A stretch of DNA of 5,401 bases from an uncultured Rubrobacteraceae bacterium (GCA_902805985.1 CADCUW010000306.1:1-5401), one strand, 5' to 3'; shown: positions 1 to 5,130, counted from the first letter of the stretch. Numbers and translations are program-made. Notes: generated from the sequence alone by a model not told the origin.

Positions 1-20
1 CGTTGGTTTCCGAGGTTCAT
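1..20 (-). CDS. Start of an unidentified gene downstream of crtD (partial)
   Basis: Only the first six codons are inside the window (M-N-L-G-N-Q), read leftward from an ATG at 20-18. The call rests on position and on a near-ideal Shine-Dalgarno AGGAGG at 33-28 with a 7-nt gap to the ATG. The start lies 57 nt beyond the crtD stop on the same strand with no clear terminator between, so it is probably the third gene of the lyeJ-crtD operon. Carotenoid operons often continue with further carotenoid or isoprenoid genes, but six residues do not allow a product to be named. Confidence 0.6.
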
Positions 21-27
21 ATAGATC

Positions 28-33
28 CCTCCT
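28..33 (-). promoter_or_regulatory. Strong Shine-Dalgarno sequence for the partial gene at 20-1
   Basis: AGGAGG reads on the minus strand (CCTCCT on the plus strand), followed by seven bases and then ATG. It is the best ribosome binding site in the left half of the window and is the main reason for calling a gene start at base 20. Confidence 0.65.
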
Positions 34-43
34 GCGTTGCGGC

Positions 44-79
44 GTTGGCCCTGCCCGGACTGTTGGCCCTGCACGGACT
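44..79. repeat. 18-bp tandem duplication over the end of crtD
   Basis: Two adjacent 18-bp units, 44-61 and 62-79, share GTTGGCCCTGC-x-CGGACT and differ at one base (C at 55, A at 73). The second unit covers two of the three bases of the crtD stop codon (80-78). The rest lies in the gap before the next gene. It looks like a recent local slippage duplication with no evident function. Confidence 0.8.
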
Positions 80-1493
80 ATTTAGCCAGAAACCGTATCA
101 GCCTGCCCGTCGAGATCATGGCTCCCCCGAGCACGGCCGGTATGCCGCCTCCCGGATGCACCGAAGCCCCGACCCGCCAGAGCCACGGACGCCGCCTGTC
201 GTTGTACCGCGGCCGGTGCAGCGGCCCGCTCCTCCAGAAGGGTCGCGCCTCCCCGTAGAGCGCCCCGCCCACGCTTCCCCATTCCCCGAAGTACCCGGGG
301 TCCAGAACGACGTGCTCCCCGAAATGGGCCGTCGCCGGCCCCCGTAGCCCGACCGCCCGCGAGATGCGTTCGACCTCCCGCTCGACGAACGGGTCTTCGA
401 GATCGTACTCCCGGCCGTTGGCGGGCGCGGTCAACAGGAGCGCGAGCGTCCCGCCGTCGTTCGGGTAGACCTCGCCGGCCCGGTAGTGGTTCACGAAAGC
501 CATTGTCTCCTCGGGCTCCCTCCCCGCCTCCAGGCTCGCGTGGAGCGCCGCGGGGTCCGAGGGCAGCACGACGCTGTGGGGTGGGATGGACGCCGGCAGC
601 TCTTCTTCTAGCGCCGCGTACACCGCCACCCCGGAGCAGGAGAGCCTCTTGCCGGTCTCTCTCCTGCCGGCACCGATCAACCCGTCCAGCCGTCCGGCGT
701 CGAGCCCGCCGACCACGGCCTCCGCCGGGTACGTCGCCCCTTCCGTGAGGACCTTGTTGGCGGAGATCGAAAATACCGCCTCCCCGGCGCGCACCTCGAC
801 CCCGGCCCGGCGGGCGAGCCGTTCGAGGGCGAGGACGATCTCGTAGACGCCGCCCTCGGGCGCGAAGACCCCGTCTTGGGCCATCACGGCCGGCATGCTC
901 GCGTAGAGGGCGGGCGTGCGGTCGGGGGAGACCCCCGCGTTGAGCGTGTGGATGGCTATGACCTCGCGCAAGCCCTCGGGCAGCCACGGGAGGCCGTCGA
1001 GGTAAGAGCGGGTCGTCAGTCTCCTCCCGTAGGCCCGCAGGAGCCCGCCGAGCGCGGGGAGCGTCCGCCGGTCGATGGGGTCCGCCGTGAGGAGCCGCGT
1101 TACCTGCGGCCCGAACCCCCCGTGTATCTGCGCGAACCGGTCCCACGCGTCCTTCCAGGGATGCCCCTCCTCGACCGGCAGCGAGACCGAATCGCCGCGG
1201 TAGTGGTAGCGCCCGACCTCCGGCATCCGGCGCAACTCCAGCGATGAGATGTCGGCGGCCTCGCCGGGTTCGCCGGAAGAGTCCCAGCGGCGCAGCAGCT
1301 CCTCCCAGACGCCGGGGAAGGTGACGAGGGAGGGGCCCGTGTCCATCCGGCGTCCGTCGAGCTCGACGCGACGGCTCTTGCCCCCGAGCCAGTCGTTCGC
1401 CTCGAGCAGAGTGACCTCGTGACCGGCGCGGCCGAGCAGGGCCGCCGCTGCGAGCCCCCCGATGCCGCCGCCTACGACCACGACCCGGCTCAC
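78..1493 (-). CDS. crtD: Carotenoid 3,4-desaturase, CrtI/CrtD-family FAD oxidoreductase
   Basis: This 471-aa protein belongs to the phytoene desaturase (CrtI) family of FAD-dependent, membrane-associated carotenoid desaturases. The N-terminus has the Rossmann dinucleotide-binding motif (VVVVGGGIGGLAAA, GxGxxG at residues 8-13) with the ribose-binding acidic residue E31, followed by W35-LGGK. The C-terminus carries the family signature VGASVHPGGGIPAVLGGA at residues 441-458. Length is normal for the family. The GTG start at 1493 gives the Rossmann motif its usual place near the N-terminus and overlaps the upstream lyeJ stop as GTGA, with AGGGG 7 nt upstream, so translation is probably coupled. 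CrtI-family members are hard to tell apart. CrtD (3,4-desaturation of the C45/C50 intermediates) is inferred from the adjacent lyeJ and cruF, the same trio as in the haloarchaeal bacterioruberin pathway. A phytoene desaturase role is the main alternative. Confidence 0.88.
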   Translation of the reverse strand: MSRVVVVGGGIGGLAAAALLGRAGHEVTLLEANDWLGGKSRRVELDGRRMDTGPSLVTFPGVWEELLRRWDSSGEPGEAADISSLELRRMPEVGRYHYRGDSVSLPVEEGHPWKDAWDRFAQIHGGFGPQVTRLLTADPIDRRTLPALGGLLRAYGRRLTTRSYLDGLPWLPEGLREVIAIHTLNAGVSPDRTPALYASMPAVMAQDGVFAPEGGVYEIVLALERLARRAGVEVRAGEAVFSISANKVLTEGATYPAEAVVGGLDAGRLDGLIGAGRRETGKRLSCSGVAVYAALEEELPASIPPHSVVLPSDPAALHASLEAGREPEETMAFVNHYRAGEVYPNDGGTLALLLTAPANGREYDLEDPFVEREVERISRAVGLRGPATAHFGEHVVLDPGYFGEWGSVGGALYGEARPFWRSGPLHRPRYNDRRRPWLWRVGASVHPGGGIPAVLGGAMISTGRLIRFLAK

Positions 1494-2332
1494 GGGTAGG
1501 CCCCTAAAGAGAGGGCGCCCACGAGCTGCACGCCCGCCACGGTCCCCGCGACGTAGGGAAAGGCTATGGAGAGGGGGTAGAGCCGGTGCCCGGTCCGCGG
1601 TACGGGGTTTCTGTACAAGACGGAGAGCAGGTAGCCGGCGATGGCGGCGTTCACGAGGGCGACGGGTACGTTCACGAGGGCGAAGCACACGGTCGAGAGC
1701 GCCCACAGCGAACCGCTCCAGAAGACCACGCCCCCGGGACCGAGCCTGACGGCCGTCGTCGCGATGCCTGATTCCCGATCCTCGTCTATATCCTGGACGG
1801 CGTCGAAGGTGTGCTTGGCCGCGCTCCACGCCATCAGGCCGACGGCGGCGGGCCAAACGGGCGTATCTCCGAGGGCCAGCGCCACGAAGACCAGCGGGAA
1901 AGCGTAGGCCGCGTTGCTCAAAGAGTCCAGGTAGGGGCGGGCCTTAAAGCGGGCCGGCGGGGCCGAGTATCCGACGAAGACCAGGGCGTAGAGGGCCATC
2001 CAGAGCGTCGCCGCGAGGGGTAGGAACGGGACGAAATACGCGAGGAACGGGACGTTCAAGACGACGACGCCCGAGGCTATGAGACGTACCTCGTCTGGGG
2101 AGATGCGGGCGCCTTCGAGGGTACCCTTGCGGGGGTTCTTGGCGTCGGTCTCCTGGTCGAAGACGTCGTTGACGCCGTAGATCAGGAGGTTGAACGGCAG
2201 CGTGAGCCAGAGGAGTACCGGAAGCGCCTCCCAACTCCACAGTTCCCCCGCGAGCCACATCCCCACCGTCGCGGGACCCACGGTGTTGATCCAGAGCACC
2301 GGCCGCGATATGTGTACTAGGCGCCTGATCAC
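1490..2332 (-). CDS. lyeJ: UbiA-family lycopene elongase (C50 carotenoid prenyltransferase)
   Basis: This 280-aa polytopic membrane prenyltransferase of the UbiA superfamily has both aspartate-rich motifs that bind prenyl diphosphate and Mg2+: N55-D56-V-F-D59-Q-E-T-D63 and D177-A-V-Q-D181-I-D183-E-D185. Between them is YSAPPARFKARPYLDSLSNA (residues 122-141), typical of the carotenoid-elongase branch. Several hydrophobic segments cover most of the remainder. In haloarchaea LyeJ adds C5 units from dimethylallyl diphosphate to lycopene with hydration, starting bacterioruberin synthesis. This role is inferred here from crtD directly downstream (4-base overlap) and cruF divergently upstream. The GTG start at 2332 lacks a Shine-Dalgarno sequence but has TATATT six bases upstream, so the mRNA may be leaderless. 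Another UbiA activity (quinone or other prenyl transfer) is less likely in this context. Confidence 0.87.
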   Translation of the reverse strand: MIRRLVHISRPVLWINTVGPATVGMWLAGELWSWEALPVLLWLTLPFNLLIYGVNDVFDQETDAKNPRKGTLEGARISPDEVRLIASGVVVLNVPFLAYFVPFLPLAATLWMALYALVFVGYSAPPARFKARPYLDSLSNAAYAFPLVFVALALGDTPVWPAAVGLMAWSAAKHTFDAVQDIDEDRESGIATTAVRLGPGGVVFWSGSLWALSTVCFALVNVPVALVNAAIAGYLLSVLYRNPVPRTGHRLYPLSIAFPYVAGTVAGVQLVGALSLGAYP

Positions 2333-2338
2333 GGCCCA

Positions 2339-2344
2339 AATATA
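2339..2344 (-). promoter_or_regulatory. Putative -10 box for a leaderless lyeJ-crtD transcript
   Basis: On the minus strand TATATT (2344-2339) matches TATAAT at five of six positions. Six bases (TGGGCC) separate it from the GTG start at 2332, so transcription would begin at the first base of the start codon. No Shine-Dalgarno lies at a usable distance, which fits leaderless translation, common in Actinobacteria. No convincing -35 hexamer is visible; the region where it would lie falls in the cruF-proximal half of the gap. Confidence 0.5.
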
Positions 2345-2361
2345 CCAGCGCTATCCTGCCT

Positions 2362-2374
2362 TACCCTCTAAGAT
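2362..2374 (+). promoter_or_regulatory. cruF: Putative -10 region for leaderless cruF transcription
   Basis: Two overlapping actinobacterial TANNNT boxes sit directly in front of cruF. TACCCT (2362-2367) is followed by 7 nt and then the ATG at 2375. TAAGAT (2369-2374) is followed by 6 nt and then an in-frame GTG at 2381. Either would give a leaderless message. No Shine-Dalgarno precedes the ATG. The -35 zone would overlap the opposing lyeJ -10 box, so the two promoters may interfere with or be co-controlled by one another. Confidence 0.4.
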
Positions 2375-3136
2375 ATGCGCGTGTTCTCACACGCCCTCCA
2401 CCCCACGCCGCGCCCACTGCTGCTCGCCTCGGCCGCCGCCTTCTTCGCCGCCTTCTTCGCGACCCGTTTCCCTGACGTGCCGGGCGCGAGCGTCGGCTCC
2501 TATGCCTCGACCGTCCTGATAGCCCTCCCTTCCCTCGTAGCCCTCTTCGCCCACCTCGGCCCCAGGAGGGCCGCCCTCTCGGTCCTCGCGGTCTCCGCTT
2601 TCGCCTACGCCATAGAGTCCGTGGGCGTCGTCACCGGGTTTCCCTACGGGGCTTTCTTCTACGACGACGCCCTCGGCCCCCGGTTCCTCGGGCTGGTACC
2701 GTACCTCTTGCCCGTCACCTACGTCCCGCTCGTGATCGGGGCGGTCGCCGCCGCGTGGACCCCGGGACGCCTGGCCCCGCGAATCGTCCTCTCCGCCCTC
2801 CTTCTCGTCCTGATAGACGCCGTGCTAGACCCCGGAGCCACCGCCCTGGGGTTCTGGATCTGGCCCGAAGGCGGCCCCTACTACGGCGTACCCCTCAGCA
2901 ACTTCGCCGGATGGCTGCTCTCCGGCGCCGTCTCCGCCGCCCTGCTCCTCTCCGTCGGACGCACCCGCACCCCGCCACCCCCCGGCGCCCTCGACAGCGC
3001 CATACTCGCCCTCGCGTTCTGGACCGGCGCCGCCGTCTTCTCCGGCCTCGTCCTCCCTGCGCTCCTCGGCGCCGTCCTCTTCGTCCTCTCCCTCGCCCGC
3101 CGCGCCGCCCTCAAGACCGCGTCGAAGTCACAATAA
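2375..3136 (+). CDS. cruF: CruF-type carotenoid hydratase (bisanhydrobacterioruberin hydratase), DUF422 family
   Basis: This 253-aa integral membrane protein of the carotenoid biosynthesis/DUF422 family has about seven or eight hydrophobic segments. Conserved blocks are E81-SVGVVTGFPYGAFFYDD (81-98), D148-AVLDPGA (148-155) and GFWIWPEGGPYYGVPLSNF from residue 159, ending in W180. In haloarchaea CruF adds water to the psi ends of bisanhydrobacterioruberin, giving monoanhydrobacterioruberin and then bacterioruberin. The divergent lyeJ-crtD pair makes this assignment more likely than the cyanobacterial 1',2'-hydratase use of the family. The start is ambiguous: ATG 2375 is used here, but GTG 2381 would remove only two residues and fits the better -10 box. 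The C-terminus is basic (RRAALKTASKSQ). No clear terminator follows the TAA. Confidence 0.88.
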   Translation: MRVFSHALHPTPRPLLLASAAAFFAAFFATRFPDVPGASVGSYASTVLIALPSLVALFAHLGPRRAALSVLAVSAFAYAIESVGVVTGFPYGAFFYDDALGPRFLGLVPYLLPVTYVPLVIGAVAAAWTPGRLAPRIVLSALLLVLIDAVLDPGATALGFWIWPEGGPYYGVPLSNFAGWLLSGAVSAALLLSVGRTRTPPPPGALDSAILALAFWTGAAVFSGLVLPALLGAVLFVLSLARRAALKTASKSQ

Positions 3137-3192
3137 ACACAAGAGGCGCCGTAAGAGGCCGTCGGCTGGCCCTGTATATGGCGTTGTTGTAA

Positions 3193-3239
3193 CTTTTATT
3201 TAAATTCGTTAACTCAGATCTTTTATTTGTGAATTCGTT
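3193..3239. repeat. Imperfect tandem direct repeat in the AT-rich island
   Basis: Two copies of the arrangement CTTTTATTT followed by AATTCGTT are present. The first copy is 3193-3210, with the two blocks meeting through one extra A (CTTTTATTT-A-AATTCGTT). The second is 3220-3239, with GTG between the blocks. The block period is 27 bp for the first and 29 bp for the second. Two AT-rich direct copies about 2.5 helical turns apart upstream of a start could be operator sites, but no regulator is visible. Confidence 0.7.
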
Positions 3240-3277
3240 GTGCTTACATAATGCTCGTAAGACGGCGGGCGCGAGAT

Positions 3278-3283
3278 AAGGAG
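3278..3283 (+). promoter_or_regulatory. Shine-Dalgarno sequence for the 72-aa protein
   Basis: AAGGAG ends five bases (CGGGG) before the ATG at 3289. It fixes this start and contrasts with the Shine-Dalgarno-less lyeJ and cruF starts. Confidence 0.7.
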
Positions 3284-3288
3284 CGGGG

Positions 3289-3507
3289 ATGATCCAGGAG
3301 CAGGCGGTCAGGGAGTTGGGTGTTCGCAGGGAGGACCCGGCCTACAGGAACGGTTGGGAAGACGGGCGGTTCGGCCCCGCGGAGCTTTTCCTCTCGAACT
3401 CGAACCTTGCCGGTTGGGATGGCTACCGGGAGCGGCTCGCGTACTACCGGGGCCACCGCGACGGCCGGCGGGTGCGCGAGATGCTGGCCGAGGAGAGGCC
3501 GGCCTAG
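3289..3507 (+). CDS. Hypothetical protein, 72 aa, with repeated YR-G-DGR motif
   Basis: I do not recognise this protein. It is 72 aa, soluble and strongly charged, without a signal peptide, membrane segment or cysteines. A motif occurs twice, as Y19-RNGWEDGR (19-27) and Y53-RGHRDGRR (53-61), with a related W43-DGYRE between, so it may be an internally repeated small fold. Its tyrosines, glycines and Asp-Gly pairs resemble small orphan proteins of phage and actinobacterial genomes. The ATG has a strong Shine-Dalgarno (AAGGAG, 5-nt gap), and codon use follows the GC-rich bias of its neighbours, supporting a real gene. It stands alone between an AT-rich upstream region and a strong GC hairpin downstream, so it is probably a single-gene transcript. 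Confidence 0.75.
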   Translation: MIQEQAVRELGVRREDPAYRNGWEDGRFGPAELFLSNSNLAGWDGYRERLAYYRGHRDGRRVREMLAEERPA

Positions 3508-3586
3508 CCCTCCGGAGCCCGGAGCAGACGCCAGGACGGGCTTTCTCCTAGCCCGAATCCGTTCCAAATGTACAATCGTCCCCGCC

Positions 3587-3614
3587 GACGCCGGCCGCTC
3601 TCGCGGCCGGCGTC
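3587..3614 (+). terminator. Perfect 12-bp GC hairpin, probable terminator of the 72-aa gene
   Basis: GACGCCGGCCGC (3587-3598) pairs perfectly with GCGGCCGGCGTC (3603-3614) around a TCTC loop. Only a weak pyrimidine tail (TTCAC) follows, so it is not a textbook intrinsic terminator, but hairpins of this kind commonly end transcripts in GC-rich actinobacteria. It lies 79 bp past the stop at 3507. A smaller stem, CGGGCT/AGCCCG (3537-3542 and 3550-3555), lies between. Confidence 0.6.
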
Positions 3615-3749
3615 TTCACGCGTCCCCTAGGTTGAAACCTCGTCTCTGGCGAGTAAGGTCAGGTCTCGTCCGATGCTGGAGAGGCCGACGGACGCCTCGC
3701 GAGCAAGCGACGGGCCGACCCGGTTCGGCCGTGTTGGGGGGAACGCGCA
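3615..3749 (+). other. Hairpin-rich leader upstream of the 66-aa protein
   Basis: This stretch of about 135 bp contains several short complementary pairs: AGGT/ACCT around TGAA (3629-3640), GAGGC/GCCTC (3681-3685 and 3694-3698), the palindrome CTCGCGAG (3696-3703) and GGCCGA/TCGGCC (3713-3718 and 3725-3730). The last ends shortly before the G-run at 3736-3741, which may serve as the ribosome binding site. It could be a structured 5' leader, but I do not recognise a known riboswitch. In GC-rich DNA such pairs also arise by chance. Confidence 0.3.
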
Positions 3750-3950
3750 TTGTTGCACGAAGAGTTCGCAGACAGGGTGGCCGAGCGCCTGGAGGCGGCG
3801 GCCGGGGAGCTGGAGGGGGAGGACGGACCCGCGGGCAACTACCCGACGGCGATCCGCGCCAGGATGCTGCGCCTGGCCGCGGACGTGGCGCTACAGGAGG
3901 CCGCGACCGTAACCGAGGAAGAGTCCCCGCCGCCGATGGCGCGGGCCTGA
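3750..3950 (+). CDS. Hypothetical acidic helical protein, 66 aa, TTG start
   Basis: I do not recognise this protein. It is 66 aa, acidic and predicted mostly helical. A first amphipathic helix spans roughly residues 3-22 (HEEFADRVAERLEAAAGELE), a G/P-rich turn includes NYP at 30-32, and a second helix covers about residues 34-52. The tail is acidic and then proline-rich (EEESPPPMARA). There is no signal or membrane segment. GC-rich third codon positions match the neighbouring genes, which favours real coding. The start is uncertain: TTG at 3750 or 3753, with the G-run GGGGGGAA at 3736-3743 as a possible ribosome binding site. No in-frame ATG or GTG lies at a sensible place upstream. It is convergent with the pilin gene and apparently monocistronic. 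Confidence 0.6.
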   Translation: MLHEEFADRVAERLEAAAGELEGEDGPAGNYPTAIRARMLRLAADVALQEAATVTEEESPPPMARA

Positions 3951-4146
3951 ACGTAAGGTTCCACGAACCGTGGTTGGGCGCGGGTTCCGATGCCGCGACC
4001 TTCCCGGATCGACGGTGTATCGGAGAACGAGGGGCGGCGGCTCCCCCTCCAAGTTCGCCGCCGGCCCTCGGTCATGTTAACGAAAGTTCCGGGCGATCTC
4101 CACGCGAAGGGTGTACGGGACCTCGATCGGAGGCCCGGTGGATTCT
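3951..4146. other. Convergent intergenic region with hairpins
   Basis: These 196 bp between two convergent genes hold no supported gene. Just past the stop at 3950, two mutually exclusive small stems overlap (GGTTC/GAACC at 3957-3961 and 3965-3969; CCACG/CGTGG at 3961-3965 and 3969-3973). A larger stem pairs GAGGGGCGGCGG (4029-4040) with CCGCCGGCCCTC (4058-4069), one G-G mismatch, 17-nt loop. These could end transcription from either side, but no T-run follows any of them. Confidence 0.4.
4116..4137 (-). terminator. Possible terminator hairpin of the pilin gene
   Basis: CGGG-A-CCTC (4116-4124) pairs with GAGGCCCG (4130-4137) around GATCG, giving an 8-bp GC-rich stem with one bulged A. It begins 9 nt past the pilin stop in the direction of pilin transcription. 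No T-run follows, so the call rests on position and stem strength only. Confidence 0.35.
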
Positions 4147-4575
4147 TCAGCACCCTCCGGGCTCGGGCCTGCCGAGGTCCTGTGTGATGTTGAAATCCCC
4201 GGTGCCGCCCGTGGCCTCCATGCAGTAAGAGTCGTCCGTACCGCCGGATGACACGGCCACTACCTGCTCACCCTGCCTGAAACCGTAGGCTTCCAGGGCT
4301 TCCGCGTCCTCGGCGTAGGCCCCTTCCTCCGCGTAGTGGAGTTGCTGGGCGGTGGCGGCGGTGCGGAGTTGGGCCCCGGCTGCGGTATCTTTGGCCCGGT
4401 CCTGCTGGCCGATATAGGTTGGGATCGAGATCGCGGCCAGTATCCCGATGATGACGACCACGACGAGCAACTCCACGAGCGTGAAACCCCGCCCGTCCGT
4501 GAGGAGCCGCGGGAGCCGGCCCGCCTGTCCGGTAGTCCCGTCGGACAAGCCCCTCGCCGCGATGCCATCGCCCAT
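4147..4575 (-). CDS. Type IV pilin-like protein with prepilin N-terminal methylation motif
   Basis: This 142-aa prepilin has the class III signal of type IV pilins and type II secretion pseudopilins. A 30-residue leader ends in DGRG, the prepilin peptidase site is G30/F31, and FTLVELLVVVVIIGILAAIS follows with the conserved Glu at mature position 5 (E35). The hydrophobic stretch is the assembly helix (about 31-52), continuing into IPTYIGQQDRAKDTAAGAQL, the usual alpha-1 helix. The C-terminal domain is short and ends with a cysteine pair (C118 and C142) that could form the disulfide-bounded D-loop of pilins. The mature protein is about 112 aa, small for a major pilin. The leader is long compared with type IVa pilins (about 6-7 residues). 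The ATG at 4575 has only a weak G-rich upstream site; a TTG at 4548 would shorten the leader by nine residues. No pilus-assembly gene lies nearby. Confidence 0.88.
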   Translation of the reverse strand: MGDGIAARGLSDGTTGQAGRLPRLLTDGRGFTLVELLVVVVIIGILAAISIPTYIGQQDRAKDTAAGAQLRTAATAQQLHYAEEGAYAEDAEALEAYGFRQGEQVVAVSSGGTDDSYCMEATGGTGDFNITQDLGRPEPGGC

Positions 4576-4630
4576 ATTAGCCCCGCTTTCGTAGCCGCGT
4601 TCGGTCCTCTTATTTCTCGGCCGTCGCAGT

Positions 4631-4662
4631 CGGGGGCTTTAGGCGGGGTCGTTCAGCCCCCG
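4631..4662 (-). other. Hairpin over the stop codon of the flavin reductase gene
   Basis: CGGGGGCT (4631-4638) and AGCCCCCG (4655-4662) form a perfect 8-bp stem with a 16-nt loop. The stem includes part of the flavin reductase stop region, in the 77-bp gap before the pilin start. No T-run follows on the minus strand, so it may attenuate or stabilise the transcript rather than terminate it. Confidence 0.3.
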
Positions 4663-5129
4663 TACTCCATGGGGGTGTCGAGGTCGGTGAGGATGTCGGC
4701 GGGGCGGCGCAGGTTCGCCGCGGCGACCTCGCCGAGGTAGACGGTGTGATCCCCGGCCTCCATCTTTCCGACCACGCGGCATTCGAGGTGGGCGAAGGCG
4801 TCCTCGAAGAGCGGTGCCCCCGTCTCTCCCTTGACGTAGGCCGCGCCGCCAACCGTGCCGTTCTCCGGCGCGAGAGGCCGGGTGAAGCGGTTGGCCAGGT
4901 CCTCCTGCTCCGTGTCGAGGAAGTTCAGGGAGAAGACGCCGCCCTGCTCCATGAGCTCGTGGGTGTGCTGGTCCTTGCGGACGGCGACCACGACCTGCTG
5001 CGGCTCGAAGGAGACCTGCGAGACCCAGCAGGTCGTAAACCCGTTCGCCTCCCCGTCAGCACCCACCACGCCCGTGATGTAGAAGCCGTAGGGTATGGTC
5101 TTGAGGATCTCACTGCGCATCTGGTCCAT
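4653..5129 (-). CDS. Flavin reductase-like FMN-binding protein
   Basis: This 158-aa protein of the flavin reductase-like domain family has a split-barrel FMN-binding fold; members include NAD(P)H:flavin oxidoreductases and flavoredoxins. Visible features are N29-G-F-T32 and W35-VSQVSFEP (35-43), the FMN-contacting region, then SLN at 67-69, L115-E-CRVVG, and G126-DHTVYLGEV (126-135). The ending MEYGG is typical for small family members. Length is normal and no extra domain is present, so it probably supplies reduced flavin or electrons to an unidentified partner. The start is set at ATG 5129 because AAGGAG lies five bases upstream. A longer reading from 5171 would add a low-complexity stretch derived from the inverted repeat. 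The gene is preceded by the 185-bp inverted-repeat segment that contains its Shine-Dalgarno sequence and lies 77 bp upstream of the pilin gene on the same strand. Confidence 0.9.
   Translation of the reverse strand: MDQMRSEILKTIPYGFYITGVVGADGEANGFTTCWVSQVSFEPQQVVVAVRKDQHTHELMEQGGVFSLNFLDTEQEDLANRFTRPLAPENGTVGGAAYVKGETGAPLFEDAFAHLECRVVGKMEAGDHTVYLGEVAAANLRRPADILTDLDTPMEYGG
5034..5053. repeat. 20-bp direct repeat, copy inside the flavin reductase gene
   Basis: CGTAAACCCGTTCGCCTCCC occurs here and again exactly at 5206-5225, in the same orientation. This copy encodes, on the minus strand, the EANGFT segment of the flavin reductase, part of its conserved FMN-site motif. Flanks of the two copies differ. 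Confidence 0.85.
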
Positions 5130-5130
5130 G

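Larger units (their letters stand above)
3137..3288 (+). promoter_or_regulatory. AT-rich intergenic regulatory region upstream of the 72-aa protein
   Basis: This gap of 152 bp holds a markedly AT-rich island (about 3183-3255) in otherwise very GC-rich DNA. It contains a CATAAT box at 3247-3252, a plausible -10 element for the downstream gene, though no well-spaced -35 is evident. It also holds the repeats listed at 3193-3239 and a small 12-bp-period duplication (AAGAGGC at 3141-3147 and 3153-3159). No convincing cruF terminator is visible. I see no coding sequence here. Confidence 0.45.

Noticed and set aside
1494..1856. Upstream extension of the crtD reading frame, open to 1856 on the minus strand
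   Set aside because: The extension overlaps the well-supported lyeJ gene in another frame and is arginine-rich low-complexity sequence. The Rossmann motif starts right after GTG 1493.
2755..3192. Plus-strand open frame inside cruF
   Set aside because: The translation is arginine/proline-rich and is a frame shadow of cruF.
3141..3210. Intrinsic terminator for cruF
   Set aside because: Only 3-5 bp stems (such as GGCC/GGCC around 3157-3171) are found, and none is followed directly by a T-run.
3199..3236. Cluster of six-base palindromes (TTTAAA, GTTAAC, AGATCT, GAATTC)
   Set aside because: These are separate short palindromes in AT-rich DNA with no shared spacing or sequence, probably coincidental.
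3587..3749. Possible known riboswitch or tRNA between the two small genes
   Set aside because: No glycine, cobalamin, TPP, c-di-GMP or c-di-AMP consensus and no tRNA T-loop or cloverleaf could be recognised; only generic stems are present.
3320..4228. Long open plus-strand frame of 302 codons
   Set aside because: The translation is Arg/Gly/Pro-rich without a domain, overlaps the two small genes in other frames, and runs through the terminator hairpin. It is a by-product of high GC.
4566..4579. Leaderless start for the pilin using TAATAT at 4579-4574
   Set aside because: The start codon placed at the right distance (4568) is out of frame with the pilin, so it does not explain its translation.
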